Shown piece after piece: positions 27,234 through 36,087 of a stretch of DNA of 61,565 nt; positions within the stretch are counted from its first letter, which is position 1; every line of letters starts with the position of its first letter. The position numbers and the translations under genes were made by a program. The notes below the pieces were generated by a model. The model was not told the origin of the DNA, searched no databases, and saw nothing but the letters and a program-made list of their open reading frames with translations. The DNA is from Akkermansiaceae bacterium (GTDB lineage: Bacteria; Verrucomicrobiota; Verrucomicrobiia; Verrucomicrobiales; Akkermansiaceae), in NCBI GenBank assembly GCA_903878115.1, contig CAIRGO010000016.1, positions 1 to 61,565 of the forward strand. Reading direction: 5' to 3'.

Positions 27234-27641
27234 ATGGATCTGGTCGCTCGCAAGCCATGGACGCTGCTCAGTGCTCTATTGCTTGGAGCTTCGATAGTCG
27301 TCTGGATTCTTAAAAGACGATTGATGAATCTGATGCCTCCGTGTTATTTTCATCGTTACACTTCTCTGCATTGCCCTGGCTGTGGTGGACGCCGCTGCGT
27401 TACGGCGGTTGGTGAAGGTCGCTTTCTCGATGCTCTTCACATGAATGCCTTGGTCGTTTTATTGGTGGCCTCAGCGGTCTTTCTATTAGTTCGTCAAGTC
27501 TGGCGTGAATGGCGATTTGGCAATGGCGGTATGATTGATGTTTCGCCTCGAGGCGGTTGGTTGATTGCTTGGGGAATCATTGCATTTTGGGTATTGCGGA
27601 ATGTTCCGACTTGGCCGTTCACGTTGATGGCTCCTTATTGA
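27234..27641 (+). CDS. DUF2752 membrane protein
   Basis: The 135-residue protein carries the DUF2752 signature SLHCPGCGGRRCVTA at residues 44-58 between a first membrane helix (about 10-26) and two later ones (about 70-88 and 108-128). The CPGCG motif may bind a metal. It starts six bases after the GYF_2 gene, an arrangement seen widely for DUF2752 and small multi-helix membrane proteins. The function is unknown. Confidence 0.85.
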   Translation: MDLVARKPWTLLSALLLGASIVVWILKRRLMNLMPPCYFHRYTSLHCPGCGGRRCVTAVGEGRFLDALHMNALVVLLVASAVFLLVRQVWREWRFGNGGMIDVSPRGGWLIAWGIIAFWVLRNVPTWPFTLMAPY

Positions 27642-27667
27642 TGGGGGAATGCCGCCGAATGAATTTT

Positions 27668-27696
27668 TTGACATATAGCGATTTTTTTGCATTCAT
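27668..27696 (+). promoter_or_regulatory. Predicted promoter upstream of the cytochrome c biogenesis cluster
   Basis: A perfect TTGACA at 27668-27673 is followed after 17 bases by ATTCAT at 27691-27696, a weak -10. The first ATG after it (27704) opens only a 20-codon frame that overlaps the lipoprotein start. The real start, GTG 27735, is preceded by an AGGGAG Shine-Dalgarno-like stretch, which is unusual for this window. Confidence 0.45.
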
Positions 27697-27734
27697 CCCT
27701 TGCATGAGACGGCAAGCACGGTTAGGGAGAGCGT

Positions 27735-28361
27735 GTGAAAAACATTTTCTTTCTCATCATTCCTAGCTGCATTTTGGTTTGCTCGTGCAAACCAAAAAAA
27801 GAAGAAATGGCTTCTACTGAGACACGTAGCATGACCACTGAGGACCGCGAAGTGAAACTTTCGGCCACCAGCGCGGAACGATTTCCCGCTCCTAGTGCAA
27901 CTCCCGGAGGCATGGGCACGCCCCCTGCTGTCGCGCTGAAATTGACCGATGAAGCACCCGCAACATGGGAAAAACTGCCGGCAACAGAATTTCGTCTGAT
28001 CAACTATCGTTTTGGTGCGAGCGGTGCAGGGGAGTGTTACATTTCGCAATCGATGGGCACTGTTCTCGACAACGCCAATCGCTGGCTGAAGCAGTTTTCT
28101 CAGTCTTCGATCGATCAAGCAGTTCTAGAAAAGCTCCCCCGCGTGTCGTTCCTCGGCGTCGATGCTTTTTGGATCGAAACACAGGGATCATTCGCTGGCG
28201 GCATGGGCAAAGCACCTGCGGACGGTTATGCCCTCGCAGGAGTCGTCGCGTCGATCGATGGTCAAATCTTCACCGTAAAAATGGTCGGACCAGCTGCAGA
28301 AGTCGCGAAGGAAAAGGAAGTTTTGCCAGCCTACCTGAAAACTGTAAGGAAAAGTGACTAA
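27735..28361 (+). CDS. Lipoprotein upstream of resB
   Basis: The 208-residue product starts at GTG 27735 with a lipoprotein signal (MKNIFFLIIPSCILVCSC, lipid Cys18) and a charged Ser/Thr/Pro-rich linker to about residue 65. The remaining domain has a WEKLPATEFRLINYRFG block and alternating strand-like segments, and no catalytic motif is recognised. It lies 42 bases before resB. Its place suggests a periplasmic helper of cytochrome c maturation or respiration; this is inference from context. Confidence 0.75.
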   Translation: MKNIFFLIIPSCILVCSCKPKKEEMASTETRSMTTEDREVKLSATSAERFPAPSATPGGMGTPPAVALKLTDEAPATWEKLPATEFRLINYRFGASGAGECYISQSMGTVLDNANRWLKQFSQSSIDQAVLEKLPRVSFLGVDAFWIETQGSFAGGMGKAPADGYALAGVVASIDGQIFTVKMVGPAAEVAKEKEVLPAYLKTVRKSD

Positions 28362-28403
28362 TTTTTCTTTTTCACCACGTATTAATTCGTTTTATCACTG
28401 AGC

Positions 28404-29642
28404 ATGGAAGCTACATCACCCACTAATAAAAACAATCGATCGTTTGGAACGAACGTTTTCAACTTTTTTTCTAGCTTCACGCTTGCTACGGTACTGCTGT
28501 TAATTTTGCTTTTACAGACTTGGCTTGCAACTCTAGAGCAAGTCGATCACGGGCTTTACGATACCTTGCGAAAGTATTTCGATCCTTCGCAATTATTCAT
28601 TCTCGGAGAGTTAAAATTGCCCGATTTCATGGGCGAAAAAACGCTTATCATCCCGATGCCTGGTGGCTACTGGGTGTTAGGTCTGTTGTTTATCAATTTA
28701 TTTTTAGGTGGAATCATTCGCGCTCGCAAAGGATGGAAAAAAATTGGCAATTTCATTTCCCATTGTGGCATTCTATTGATGATTGTCAGTGCTGCGGTCA
28801 CCGAATGGCAAGAGCAACGCGGAACAATGGATTTTTTTGAAGGAGAGACCAGCAATGTGGCGCGCGATTACCATGAATATGTTGTCGAGATTACGGAATA
28901 TACGAATGGCAAAGCTGATCGAGTTCACGTGATCCGCGGCAACTATCTCAGCGACCTCGCTGGGGATCCTGATTTTGTGAGAACTGTGCGTTTGCCTGAG
29001 TTGCCGTTCGATATGCAATTTACTCGCTATGCGATCAATAGTCGTGTGATGTCCACCAGCGAAATGCCGCCACCGCCTGGGATTCCCGTGGTTGATAACT
29101 ATTTCGTTTTTGAGCGACCCGGTGAAAAAGAGGCCGAGACCAATATCGCGTCTTGTTATGCAAAGGTTTTGCCCAAATCAGGAGTTCCCGGTCCGGCGTT
29201 TATCCTGAGTGGAGATGCTGTGGAGCCCTATACGGAAAAAGTCGCAGAGCGCACTTTTGCGATTCACATGAGAAAGTTTTTGTGGGTGATGCCGTTCTCG
29301 GTCCGGTTGGATAAAGCGACGGCGGAATACTATCCGAATACCGCAAAACCCAAACGTTTCGAAAGTCGTGTCACTCGTATCGAAAATGGTAGTGAGGCGA
29401 TTGTAGAAATTAAAATGAACGAGCCGATGCGTTACGAGGGGCTTACCTTTTATCAACGCATGATGGGCGGAGGCATGCCGGGTGGTGCTGCGATGCGTGC
29501 TTCTTCACAGCTAGAAGTGGTGCGCAACCCCGCTGATCAGTGGCCCAAGTACGCGCTCTACATTGTTACTCTAGGGTTGTTTGTTCAGTTTGTGCTGAAA
29601 TTCGTCATCTACCTGATCCGCAACTCTCAACCGAAATCATAA
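28404..29642 (+). CDS. resB: ResB-like cytochrome c biogenesis protein
   Basis: The 412-residue membrane protein has the ResB layout: a first helix after FFSSFTLATVLLLILLLQTWLATLEQ, a second (GYWVLGLLFINLFLGGIIRA), a third (FISHCGILLMIVSAAVTEW), a large periplasmic domain (about 150-375) and a last helix near the C-terminus (YALYIVTLGLFVQFVLKFVIYL). The His in ISHCG and the WQEQRGTMDFFEGE motif fit the family. ResB with CcsA forms the system II complex that exports haem and attaches it to apocytochromes c. It is followed one base later by the ccsA-type gene. Confidence 0.9.
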   Translation: MEATSPTNKNNRSFGTNVFNFFSSFTLATVLLLILLLQTWLATLEQVDHGLYDTLRKYFDPSQLFILGELKLPDFMGEKTLIIPMPGGYWVLGLLFINLFLGGIIRARKGWKKIGNFISHCGILLMIVSAAVTEWQEQRGTMDFFEGETSNVARDYHEYVVEITEYTNGKADRVHVIRGNYLSDLAGDPDFVRTVRLPELPFDMQFTRYAINSRVMSTSEMPPPPGIPVVDNYFVFERPGEKEAETNIASCYAKVLPKSGVPGPAFILSGDAVEPYTEKVAERTFAIHMRKFLWVMPFSVRLDKATAEYYPNTAKPKRFESRVTRIENGSEAIVEIKMNEPMRYEGLTFYQRMMGGGMPGGAAMRASSQLEVVRNPADQWPKYALYIVTLGLFVQFVLKFVIYLIRNSQPKS

Positions 29643-29643
29643 T

Positions 29644-31680
29644 ATGGCTGAAATTCGCTCCATGCTCTGGGCCCGTGTGCTCGCTTTATTCATTATCGTT
29701 GTAGGATTGCTCGGCACCTTTGCGATGATGGTTCGTGATATGTCGCCCAAGGGCGAAGCGATCAAGATTGCTGGTTATCAACCGTGGTCAAAAGAAACGC
29801 TGGCGATTGCAGAAAAAATCCCTGTGCAAGAAGGTGGACGCGTGAAACCACTTTCTTCACAAGCCGCTTTCTCGATGCTGCGGATGCGCGGTGACCGCAC
29901 CATTAAAGTGCAAAACGATGAAGGAAAAACCATTTCCATCAAACCTACTGCGTGGATGATGGATTGTCTATTCCGTCCGAATTATGCAGTAGAAATGCCC
30001 ACCTTCCGTGTCGATAACGGCATGGCAATTCAGGCGATTGGCATGGAAATGAAAGACCAGCGCGATCGCTATTCCTATAAGCAGCTCGAAGACTCGATCC
30101 CGAAACTTTTTGAACTCGCTCAAGCGTATGAAAAAATGGATGAGAAAAAACGCGATGCCGTGCAAAAGCAGGTGATCGATTTGGCTTACAATGTGCGCAA
30201 TTACCAAACACTCATTGGCTATCTTAGTTTTGCACGGTCTGGCATAGAAATGAAAGCGGCGAATCAAGATGGTTCTTCCAGATATACCACGATCAGTGCC
30301 GTCATGGTGATGGCTCCTGATATTTTGGCTATGGCGCGCGAGGCAGAAGCGGCAGGAAAAGAGATTCCCCCGAATCTAACCGATTTGCTCAATCAAGTGC
30401 TCGATGGGGCCAATTTTGCAAAGTATGGGTTAGTGATGTTGCCTCCTCTCGAATCAACAACTACCGAGTGGCGTAGCGCGGGTGATCGCATCATGGATGT
30501 GATGACTTCCAAAGTGAAAGATCCGACCGCAGCTATTGAAGATATTAAAATGTTAGAAGTTGCGGCAGCAAGTGTATCTGCCGGAGAATCACAATTCCGT
30601 GATGATCTAACGAAAATGGTAAAACATTTCGCTGATCGTGCTGAGCAACGTGGTGAATATCGCTCCATCGCGGCGGAAGCTAGTTACAACAATCGCCAGT
30701 ATCCGCTAAATGCGATGATCTTTTTCTTGATCGGCGTGCTTTGCTCATTAGCCATGTGGTTCACCGTTGTGATGGATCTAACCATTTTACGAAAACTTTG
30801 CTATGGAGCGACTATCATTTTCACCTCGCTAGGTTTACTGACCATGCTTGCTGCGATTTCTTTGCGCGTTTATATCATGTGGCGACCGCCGGTCGGAAAT
30901 CTTTATGATACCATCATTTTCATCTGCACGTTGATGGTAGCGATTTTGCTTTTGTTAGAAAAATTCACCAAGCAATCGATTGCGGCCACTCTGGCGCCGC
31001 TGGCTGGTTTGGGATTGATTTTGTTAGCACGCAGCTATGAATTGGGCGACGCGAAAGATCACATGGATCCTTTGGTGGCCGTGCTGAAATCGAATTATTG
31101 GTTGACCACGCATGTGATCGTCGTCACTTCTGGTTATGCCGTCGGCTTGCTAACTGCATTTTTATCGATCAGTTACGTTTTGCTGCGCGGCTTAGGATTT
31201 GGCGGGAATTTGAAAAAAACTCTCAAGCTAATCACCACTGCAGCGTATGGTTGTCTATGCCTAACATTATTCCTCTCACTTGTTGGCACCGTGCTCGGAG
31301 GTATCTGGGCAAATGATTCATGGGGGCGTTTCTGGGGATGGGATCCGAAGGAAAATGGTGCTCTCATGATTGTATTGTGGTCGTTGATTCTGCTTCATGC
31401 TCGATTGGGTGGTTTGATTCGCGACTGGGGATTCCACCTCGCATCGATGTTCATGGCTTGCATCGTCTCTTTCTCATGGTGGCATGTGAATTTCCTTGGC
31501 GTTGGACTTCACAATTACGGATTCACTTCTGGAAAAGGTGCCATTTGGATTTTTTACGCACTCATTTTATTGCTGATTCTCTTTGGTGTTGCGATGTGGA
31601 TAGCCGAGCAGTTCTCCGCAAAAGATGAAACGCAAGCGAGCAGCGATACGACAAGCGAACCTGCAGAAATGCTCTATTAA
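29644..31680 (+). CDS. ccsA: CcsA/CcmC-type cytochrome c assembly protein with a long N-terminal domain
   Basis: The 678-residue protein has an N-terminal helix, about 300 residues of soluble, charged, probably periplasmic sequence, and then a C-terminal eight-helix cytochrome c assembly domain. The haem-handling WWD-type motif is ANDSWGRFWGWDPKEN at about 555-572, with conserved His residues in nearby loops (WLTTHVIVV and WWHVNFLGVGLHNYG). The family core is about 300 residues, so the N-terminal half is an addition seen in verrucomicrobial and related forms. It starts one base after resB. The pair constitutes the system II haem lyase. Confidence 0.92.
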   Translation: MAEIRSMLWARVLALFIIVVGLLGTFAMMVRDMSPKGEAIKIAGYQPWSKETLAIAEKIPVQEGGRVKPLSSQAAFSMLRMRGDRTIKVQNDEGKTISIKPTAWMMDCLFRPNYAVEMPTFRVDNGMAIQAIGMEMKDQRDRYSYKQLEDSIPKLFELAQAYEKMDEKKRDAVQKQVIDLAYNVRNYQTLIGYLSFARSGIEMKAANQDGSSRYTTISAVMVMAPDILAMAREAEAAGKEIPPNLTDLLNQVLDGANFAKYGLVMLPPLESTTTEWRSAGDRIMDVMTSKVKDPTAAIEDIKMLEVAAASVSAGESQFRDDLTKMVKHFADRAEQRGEYRSIAAEASYNNRQYPLNAMIFFLIGVLCSLAMWFTVVMDLTILRKLCYGATIIFTSLGLLTMLAAISLRVYIMWRPPVGNLYDTIIFICTLMVAILLLLEKFTKQSIAATLAPLAGLGLILLARSYELGDAKDHMDPLVAVLKSNYWLTTHVIVVTSGYAVGLLTAFLSISYVLLRGLGFGGNLKKTLKLITTAAYGCLCLTLFLSLVGTVLGGIWANDSWGRFWGWDPKENGALMIVLWSLILLHARLGGLIRDWGFHLASMFMACIVSFSWWHVNFLGVGLHNYGFTSGKGAIWIFYALILLLILFGVAMWIAEQFSAKDETQASSDTTSEPAEMLY

Positions 31681-31689
31681 GATCATATC

Positions 31690-32616
31690 ATGGCTGACTC
31701 AGTGAGGAAATTTTCTTGGGTGAAACTGATCATCGTTGCCATCCCTGTTTGGCTTCTCGTCTCTGGTGGCGTAGGACTTTGGTTGCATTTTCGTGCAGCT
31801 GATCAAAAAGAGCGCGACAATCGGCTCGCCTATCAAAAGCAAATCAATGCAGTGAGTGTGATTGATGACTTTAATAAAATCACCGATGTGATTGGTGCTC
31901 GCCATGTAGAATCGGAACAAGGTCGCGCTGGTTTGACACGCATGGCGGCTATGATTGAGGGTTCGCTCGGGCCTAGCAATATGGGCTTTCAGGTAATCAA
32001 ACATCAAGGCCCGTTGTTGGATGAAGTGAGTTTCCCGTTGATCGAAGTCGCCGTGATGCCAAAAATTTCGACCACTTCATTGTGGGTTGTCGTTCCCTAC
32101 GATGCTCCCGCCACTGAATCGCGTGGATCTGCCGCCGCGTCATCTCTCGCGGTTTCATTTGCTGTGGCTCAGGCTCTTGTTGCGAAAGAATTGCCTACCA
32201 ACATTCATTTTCTTTTTGTGCCACATGCTTTTGCTGACGAAGAGCTTCGTATGAGTCTGATTGGTAAGATCAAACAAATCATCGACAAAAAAAGTGGCTG
32301 TTCCCAAGTGTTAGTCATCGGTTCTCAATTGCATCCAGGCGAATTATTTGTCTCATCGCGCGATGCCTCAGTGCCACTGATGAAAAAAGCCTCCGACTTG
32401 ATCCATGATCTCGGAGCTGAAGCGATTTGCATGCAAGACGATGGCGAACTCTCGGTGCTTCTTTTCGAAGCCGGCTTGCCCAGTTCATTGTTACTAACAC
32501 AATCTTCCGAGGAAATGTCGGCTGAATTAATCGACAGCATCAAGCCACAAGCGCAGATGTTAGGCGATCATGCCGCGCAAGTTTTGGCGGTGATTTTGCG
32601 ACTCGCAGAAAAATAA
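31690..32616 (+). CDS. Membrane-anchored, probably inactive M28-peptidase-like protein
   Basis: The 308-residue protein has an N-terminal anchor (about 9-30) and a domain that follows the M28 aminopeptidase plan: LWVVVPYDAPATESRGSAAA corresponds to the metal-binding HxD and GxxDNASG region, NIHFLFVPHAFADEE to the catalytic FxFxxxEE region, and SQLHPGELF and AGLPSS to later strands. The zinc ligands are not conserved: the first His is Pro, and the Asp of the second block is Ala. The enzyme is therefore likely inactive. It starts nine bases after ccsA and is the last gene of the cluster. A role in haem or apocytochrome binding is possible but unproven. Confidence 0.65.
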   Translation: MADSVRKFSWVKLIIVAIPVWLLVSGGVGLWLHFRAADQKERDNRLAYQKQINAVSVIDDFNKITDVIGARHVESEQGRAGLTRMAAMIEGSLGPSNMGFQVIKHQGPLLDEVSFPLIEVAVMPKISTTSLWVVVPYDAPATESRGSAAASSLAVSFAVAQALVAKELPTNIHFLFVPHAFADEELRMSLIGKIKQIIDKKSGCSQVLVIGSQLHPGELFVSSRDASVPLMKKASDLIHDLGAEAICMQDDGELSVLLFEAGLPSSLLLTQSSEEMSAELIDSIKPQAQMLGDHAAQVLAVILRLAEK

Positions 32617-32638
32617 AGTGAAAATCGAAAAAATTCGC

Positions 32639-32668
32639 TTGCATGCCGTGGGTGCTTTCCTTTATCAC
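32639..32668 (+). promoter_or_regulatory. Predicted promoter of tRNA-Ala
   Basis: TTGCAT at 32639-32644 and TATCAC at 32663-32668 are 18 bases apart. A small five-base-pair hairpin (32674-32678 with 32683-32687) follows in the leader, about 40 bases before the tRNA. Confidence 0.45.
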
Positions 32669-32725
32669 TCCGCGCCCTCACGAGGGCAACATTGATTACC
32701 ATCATCAATGTGACAAAAATGAAAT

Positions 32726-32801
32726 GGGGTTTTAGCTCAGTTGGTAGAGCACTTGCATGGCATGCAAGGGGTCAGCGGTTCGAATCCGCTAAGCTCCACC
32801 A
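32726..32801 (+). tRNA. tRNA-Ala (anticodon GGC)
   Basis: A complete cloverleaf is visible: acceptor stem 32726-32732 with 32791-32797, D-arm containing AGCTCAGTTGGTAGAGC, anticodon GGC at 32759-32761 inside the stem CTTGC/GCAAG, T-arm GCGGTTCGAATCCGC, and an encoded CCA at the end. It reads the alanine codons GCC and GCU. It lies alone between the cytochrome cluster and rpsN. Confidence 0.97.
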
Positions 32802-33003
32802 TTTCATTTTCTCATTCTTTTATAAGGATTTGCGGCTTGCAGTGCTTTCTGCGGATCCACTTTTTCACGATCACGGCATAAAAGCCCCGCAATCAGAATA
32901 CCTCTTTACCTTCAAAAATGGGCGGCAGAGTAACTTTTTTTCAAAAATATGAAGTTTTTGCTTGCCTAGTTTCATGGAAAGGCTAAATTCCGCGCCCGAA
33001 GTT

Positions 33004-33273
33004 ATGGCAAAGAAAAGCTGGATCGCACGAAATAAACGCAAGCAAGCAACAGTCGCAAAGTATGCAGACTTACGCTTGAAATTGAAAAAAGAAAAAGACT
33101 ATATCGGTCTCACTATGCTTCCTCGTGATGCTAGTCCGACCCGTGTGGTAAACCGTTGCGAGTTCAGTGGTCGCCGTCGCGCATTCTTGCGTCGCTTCCG
33201 CCTCTCGCGTATCAGCTTCCGTGAAATGGCATCTGCTGGATTGATCCCAGGTGTCACGAAATCTAGCTGGTAA
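33004..33273 (+). CDS. rpsN: 30S ribosomal protein S14 (zinc-independent form)
   Basis: The 89-residue protein starts [14 protein letters not shown] and contains the conserved [33 protein letters not shown] region and the [11 protein letters not shown] end. It has a single Cys and lacks the two CxxC pairs of the short zinc-binding form, so it is the long, zinc-independent type. The ATG at 33004 is chosen over an upstream frame start at 32962. The gene is outside the usual spc ribosomal operon. TTGCCT at 32962 with TAAATT about 16 bases later could be the promoter. Confidence 0.97.
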   Translation: MAKKSWIARNKRKQATVAKYADLRLKLKKEKDYIGLTMLPRDASPTRVVNRCEFSGRRRAFLRRFRLSRISFREMASAGLIPGVTKSSW

Positions 33274-33335
33274 TCAGGCACGGTCTGTGCTTGACTTGAC
33301 GCGGTGCGGATATTTCCCGCTTCCGCGTCTTTCTT

Positions 33336-33596
33336 ATGCCAATCTACGAATACATTTCTCAAAGTCCCGAAGACCAGCATCAGTCATGCCGCATCTGCGC
33401 GAAGGGATTTGAGTTACGTCGCCCCATCGATCGAGCCCCTCTCCTTGTTTGCCCACTTTGCAAACACCCTGTGAAAAAAGTCATTTCACGGATCAATACC
33501 CCCACGATTACCAAGCCGCTATCGATATCCGATGCGAAAAAAGCTGGTTTTACCGTGATGGAAAAACGCGATGAGGGAGTTTACGAAAAACTATAG
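33336..33596 (+). CDS. FmdB-type zinc ribbon protein
   Basis: The 86-residue protein starts MPIYEY, as in the FmdB family, and has two CxxC pairs (Cys18/Cys21 and Cys39/Cys42) forming a zinc ribbon. The second half is basic, ending GVYEKL. FmdB-type proteins are often called putative regulators, but their function is unclear. The stop is TAG and the next gene starts after one base, so it is probably cotranscribed with the CNNM-type transporter gene. Confidence 0.88.
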   Translation: MPIYEYISQSPEDQHQSCRICAKGFELRRPIDRAPLLVCPLCKHPVKKVISRINTPTITKPLSISDAKKAGFTVMEKRDEGVYEKL

Positions 33597-33597
33597 T

Positions 33598-35016
33598 ATG
33601 AATGCTTCCTTTTGTTTCATCATTGCCAACGCGCCCACGGAATATCCTCCGCTGTGGCAAATTGTGCTTTATCTTGCTGGAATGCTTTTTTTCCTGTTGC
33701 TCAATGCTTTTTTCGTAGCTGCAGAGTTTTCCATTGTCAAAGTCCGGCCTAGCCAAATTGAAGGAGTCGCTAAATCCAAACCACGGCGCGCGCAAGCGAC
33801 GCGTGAAATCATCGATAATCTCGATCCTTATTTATCGGCTTGTCAATTGGGTATAACGATTGCTTCTCTGGCACTTGGCTTTCTTGGCGAACCTTTGGTG
33901 GAAAGCATCGTTGGTCCTTCGCTGTCCAAAGTTTTTCCTCATTTGGTGAATACCAAGTTTGTCGGTTTGGATATCATCTCTGCGATTTCTTTTGGTATTG
34001 CGATTATGTCATTTACCGCGCTGCATGTGATCCTTGGCGAGTTGATGCCGAAGTCGATTGCGATCCGTAAATCATTGGCGACTTCGTTGCAACTGTCTCG
34101 CACGCTGCAAGCATTTGCCTCGATCTTCTCGATCCCGATTCGGTGGATGAATGGCACAGCAAATTGGTTGTTAAAAAATCTGCTACGCATCGAGCCTGCT
34201 GAGGAACATGCTCACGCGCATAGTGCGGAAGAATTGGCCTATTTGGTGGCCGAGAGCGAGCGCAATCAAAAGGTCACAGAAACCGAGCGAGAGATCTTAG
34301 TCAATGCGTTAGAGCTGAATGAAATTTGGGTGCGCGATGTGATGACGCACCGTGGTGACGTGGTGTATCTCGATGCCGATCAACCATTTGCAAAAACGTT
34401 AGAAATTGCACAGAAATCCAAGCATACCCGTTTTCCGCTGGTGCGTAATCACCTCGATAATACTCTTGGTTTGATCCACATCAAAGATATCCTTAAGCTA
34501 ATCAGCGAGCCTGACCCAGATCTGATGAGGATAAAAAGGGAAATGAAAGTGGTTCCTGAAACGATGCCGCTCGATGTGTTGTTAAAATTTTTCCTTAAAG
34601 AAAAAGCACACGTTGCCTTAGTGGCGGATGAATTTGGTCATATTGGCGGTGTGGTGTTTTTGGATAACGTGATCGAAGAATTGGTCGGAGATATTCAGGA
34701 TGAATTCGATAATGAAAAATCTGACTTTCATCGTATCAACGAAAATGAATTTGTCATCGAGGGCACAACTACCCTGAACGATTTGGCAGATTTTGAAGAA
34801 GAACTCACGATCGATAGTGGGGAAGTCACCACAGTAGGTGGCTACATCACTCAATTGTTAGGGCGTTTTCCTGAGCTGGGTGAAACCATCGAATTCCTCG
34901 GCTATGAAGCACGCGTGACGAGTGTGGACGATCGTTTGGTTGGACAGATTCATTTCCGCAAATTGATAAAATCCGATCCAGAAAAGGGTGAGGAAACAAC
35001 GAATGCTGAAGCTTGA
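33598..35016 (+). CDS. CNNM/CorC-family (DUF21-CBS-CorC_HlyC) membrane protein
   Basis: The 472-residue protein has the three-part family architecture: an N-terminal DUF21 membrane domain (about 20-200, with AEFSIVKVRPSQIEG, LDPYLSACQLGITIASLALGFLGEP and LGELMPKSIAIRKS), a pair of CBS domains (about 215-345, including VMTHRGDVVYLDAD and HTRFPLVRNHLDNTLGLIHIKD) and a C-terminal CorC_HlyC domain (about 370-455). Such proteins are thought to export magnesium or other divalent ions. ATG 33598 directly follows the FmdB-type stop; the frame start at 33571 would overlap it. Confidence 0.92.
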   Translation: MNASFCFIIANAPTEYPPLWQIVLYLAGMLFFLLLNAFFVAAEFSIVKVRPSQIEGVAKSKPRRAQATREIIDNLDPYLSACQLGITIASLALGFLGEPLVESIVGPSLSKVFPHLVNTKFVGLDIISAISFGIAIMSFTALHVILGELMPKSIAIRKSLATSLQLSRTLQAFASIFSIPIRWMNGTANWLLKNLLRIEPAEEHAHAHSAEELAYLVAESERNQKVTETEREILVNALELNEIWVRDVMTHRGDVVYLDADQPFAKTLEIAQKSKHTRFPLVRNHLDNTLGLIHIKDILKLISEPDPDLMRIKREMKVVPETMPLDVLLKFFLKEKAHVALVADEFGHIGGVVFLDNVIEELVGDIQDEFDNEKSDFHRINENEFVIEGTTTLNDLADFEEELTIDSGEVTTVGGYITQLLGRFPELGETIEFLGYEARVTSVDDRLVGQIHFRKLIKSDPEKGEETTNAEA

Positions 35017-35093
35017 TTGTTTCGTCGATTAGTCGGTATTTTTTGACCACCGAGTGAGAATGAACATTTTTTTCATGTCGCGCATTTCAGTGG

Positions 35094-35122
35094 TTGTATT
35101 TTTTTTGCACAACCGATAAGCT
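35094..35122 (+). promoter_or_regulatory. Predicted leaderless promoter of the GYF_2 gene at 35130
   Basis: TTGTAT at 35094-35099, a 17-base spacer and TAAGCT at 35117-35122 lie seven bases before the ATG. Transcription would start at or within two bases of the start codon. Confidence 0.5.
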
Positions 35123-35129
35123 ATCCCCG

Positions 35130-36068
35130 ATGAACGATGCATGGTATGTGTTAAGTGAAGAGCAGCAGTTGGGTCCGTATACCGGAGAGCAACTTGTAGA
35201 GTTTGCACAAGAAGGACGTATAATTGCAGAAACAATGGTCTGGGCCGATGGTATGGCTGAATGGGTAACTGCCTCGCAGGTCGAAGGACTCATTCCGCAG
35301 CCTGTAGCGGTGGCAACGACCAAACCTGTGCTTGCTACTTCCAATTGGGCTCCACCAGGTGCGCGTGCTGCTACTAATCTAGGTGCACGTGTTGCAACTT
35401 CTGCCTCGCCGTATCAAGCACCTGTGTCGGGATATAGTCCAGTGCAGGCCGTAGCTGCAGGCGGTTCTTATCCATTTTTTCCTATCAAAGCAGCAAGTTT
35501 TGGATTGTGGATGTGGTCAATTATCGGGATGATTTTAGCCATAGTGTTTTTAATGATCTCTGTGGTGGGAATGGTTTCTAATAGTGAGAGTAAAGCAGAT
35601 CAATCTACGATGATGACTTTTGGAATCATTGGTACGGTAATGTATCTAGTGCTTTTTGTCTGTTCCATTATTTCGATGATCTATTTTTATATACTACTTT
35701 ATCGTTCGTGGGATTGTTTGCGTTGTGGCAATCCACGCACGACTCCTGGCCAGGCGATCGGCATGTTATTTATTCCACTATACAACATTTATTGGTTATT
35801 TGTCGCGATTAACGGATTGCCGCAGGATTGGAATCGAGTCATGGCCAGCCATGATGATTTAAAAGCCGCTCCACGCATGAGTGAAGGGGTGTTTTTAACA
35901 TTCTGCATCTGCTCATTGATCTTTCCTCCTGTGGCTATGATTATGATGTTCATGATGGTGTCGCAAATGTGCAAAGGAATCAATTTCTTCGCCTATCGTC
36001 GCAATCAGACTGCCAATGCTACCACTGGCGTGGGCCCATCTACCTTAGGCGGAATCAAATTCAAATAA
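35130..36068 (+). CDS. GYF_2 (DUF4339) multi-helix membrane protein
   Basis: The 312-residue protein starts with a GYF_2 domain (AWYVLSEEQQLGPYTGEQL ... MVWADGMAEWV, residues 3-50) and a Pro/Ala/Thr-rich linker to about 110. Four to five membrane helices follow, with a cytoplasmic loop RSWDCLRCGNPRTTPGQAIGMLFIPLYNIYWLFVA similar to DUF4328-type proteins. It ends with a Gly/Thr-rich tail. It is the third GYF_2 protein in the window but its membrane part differs from the other two. The function is unknown. The ATG at 35130 is fixed by the domain start and the promoter position. Confidence 0.82.
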   Translation: MNDAWYVLSEEQQLGPYTGEQLVEFAQEGRIIAETMVWADGMAEWVTASQVEGLIPQPVAVATTKPVLATSNWAPPGARAATNLGARVATSASPYQAPVSGYSPVQAVAAGGSYPFFPIKAASFGLWMWSIIGMILAIVFLMISVVGMVSNSESKADQSTMMTFGIIGTVMYLVLFVCSIISMIYFYILLYRSWDCLRCGNPRTTPGQAIGMLFIPLYNIYWLFVAINGLPQDWNRVMASHDDLKAAPRMSEGVFLTFCICSLIFPPVAMIMMFMMVSQMCKGINFFAYRRNQTANATTGVGPSTLGGIKFK

Positions 36069-36087
36069 GGCTGAGATTTCTCAGAAT

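Noticed and set aside
36069-36087. CTGAG/CTCAG hairpin between the GYF_2 gene and metX as a terminator
   Set aside because: The stem has only five base pairs and no T-run follows, so it was not called.
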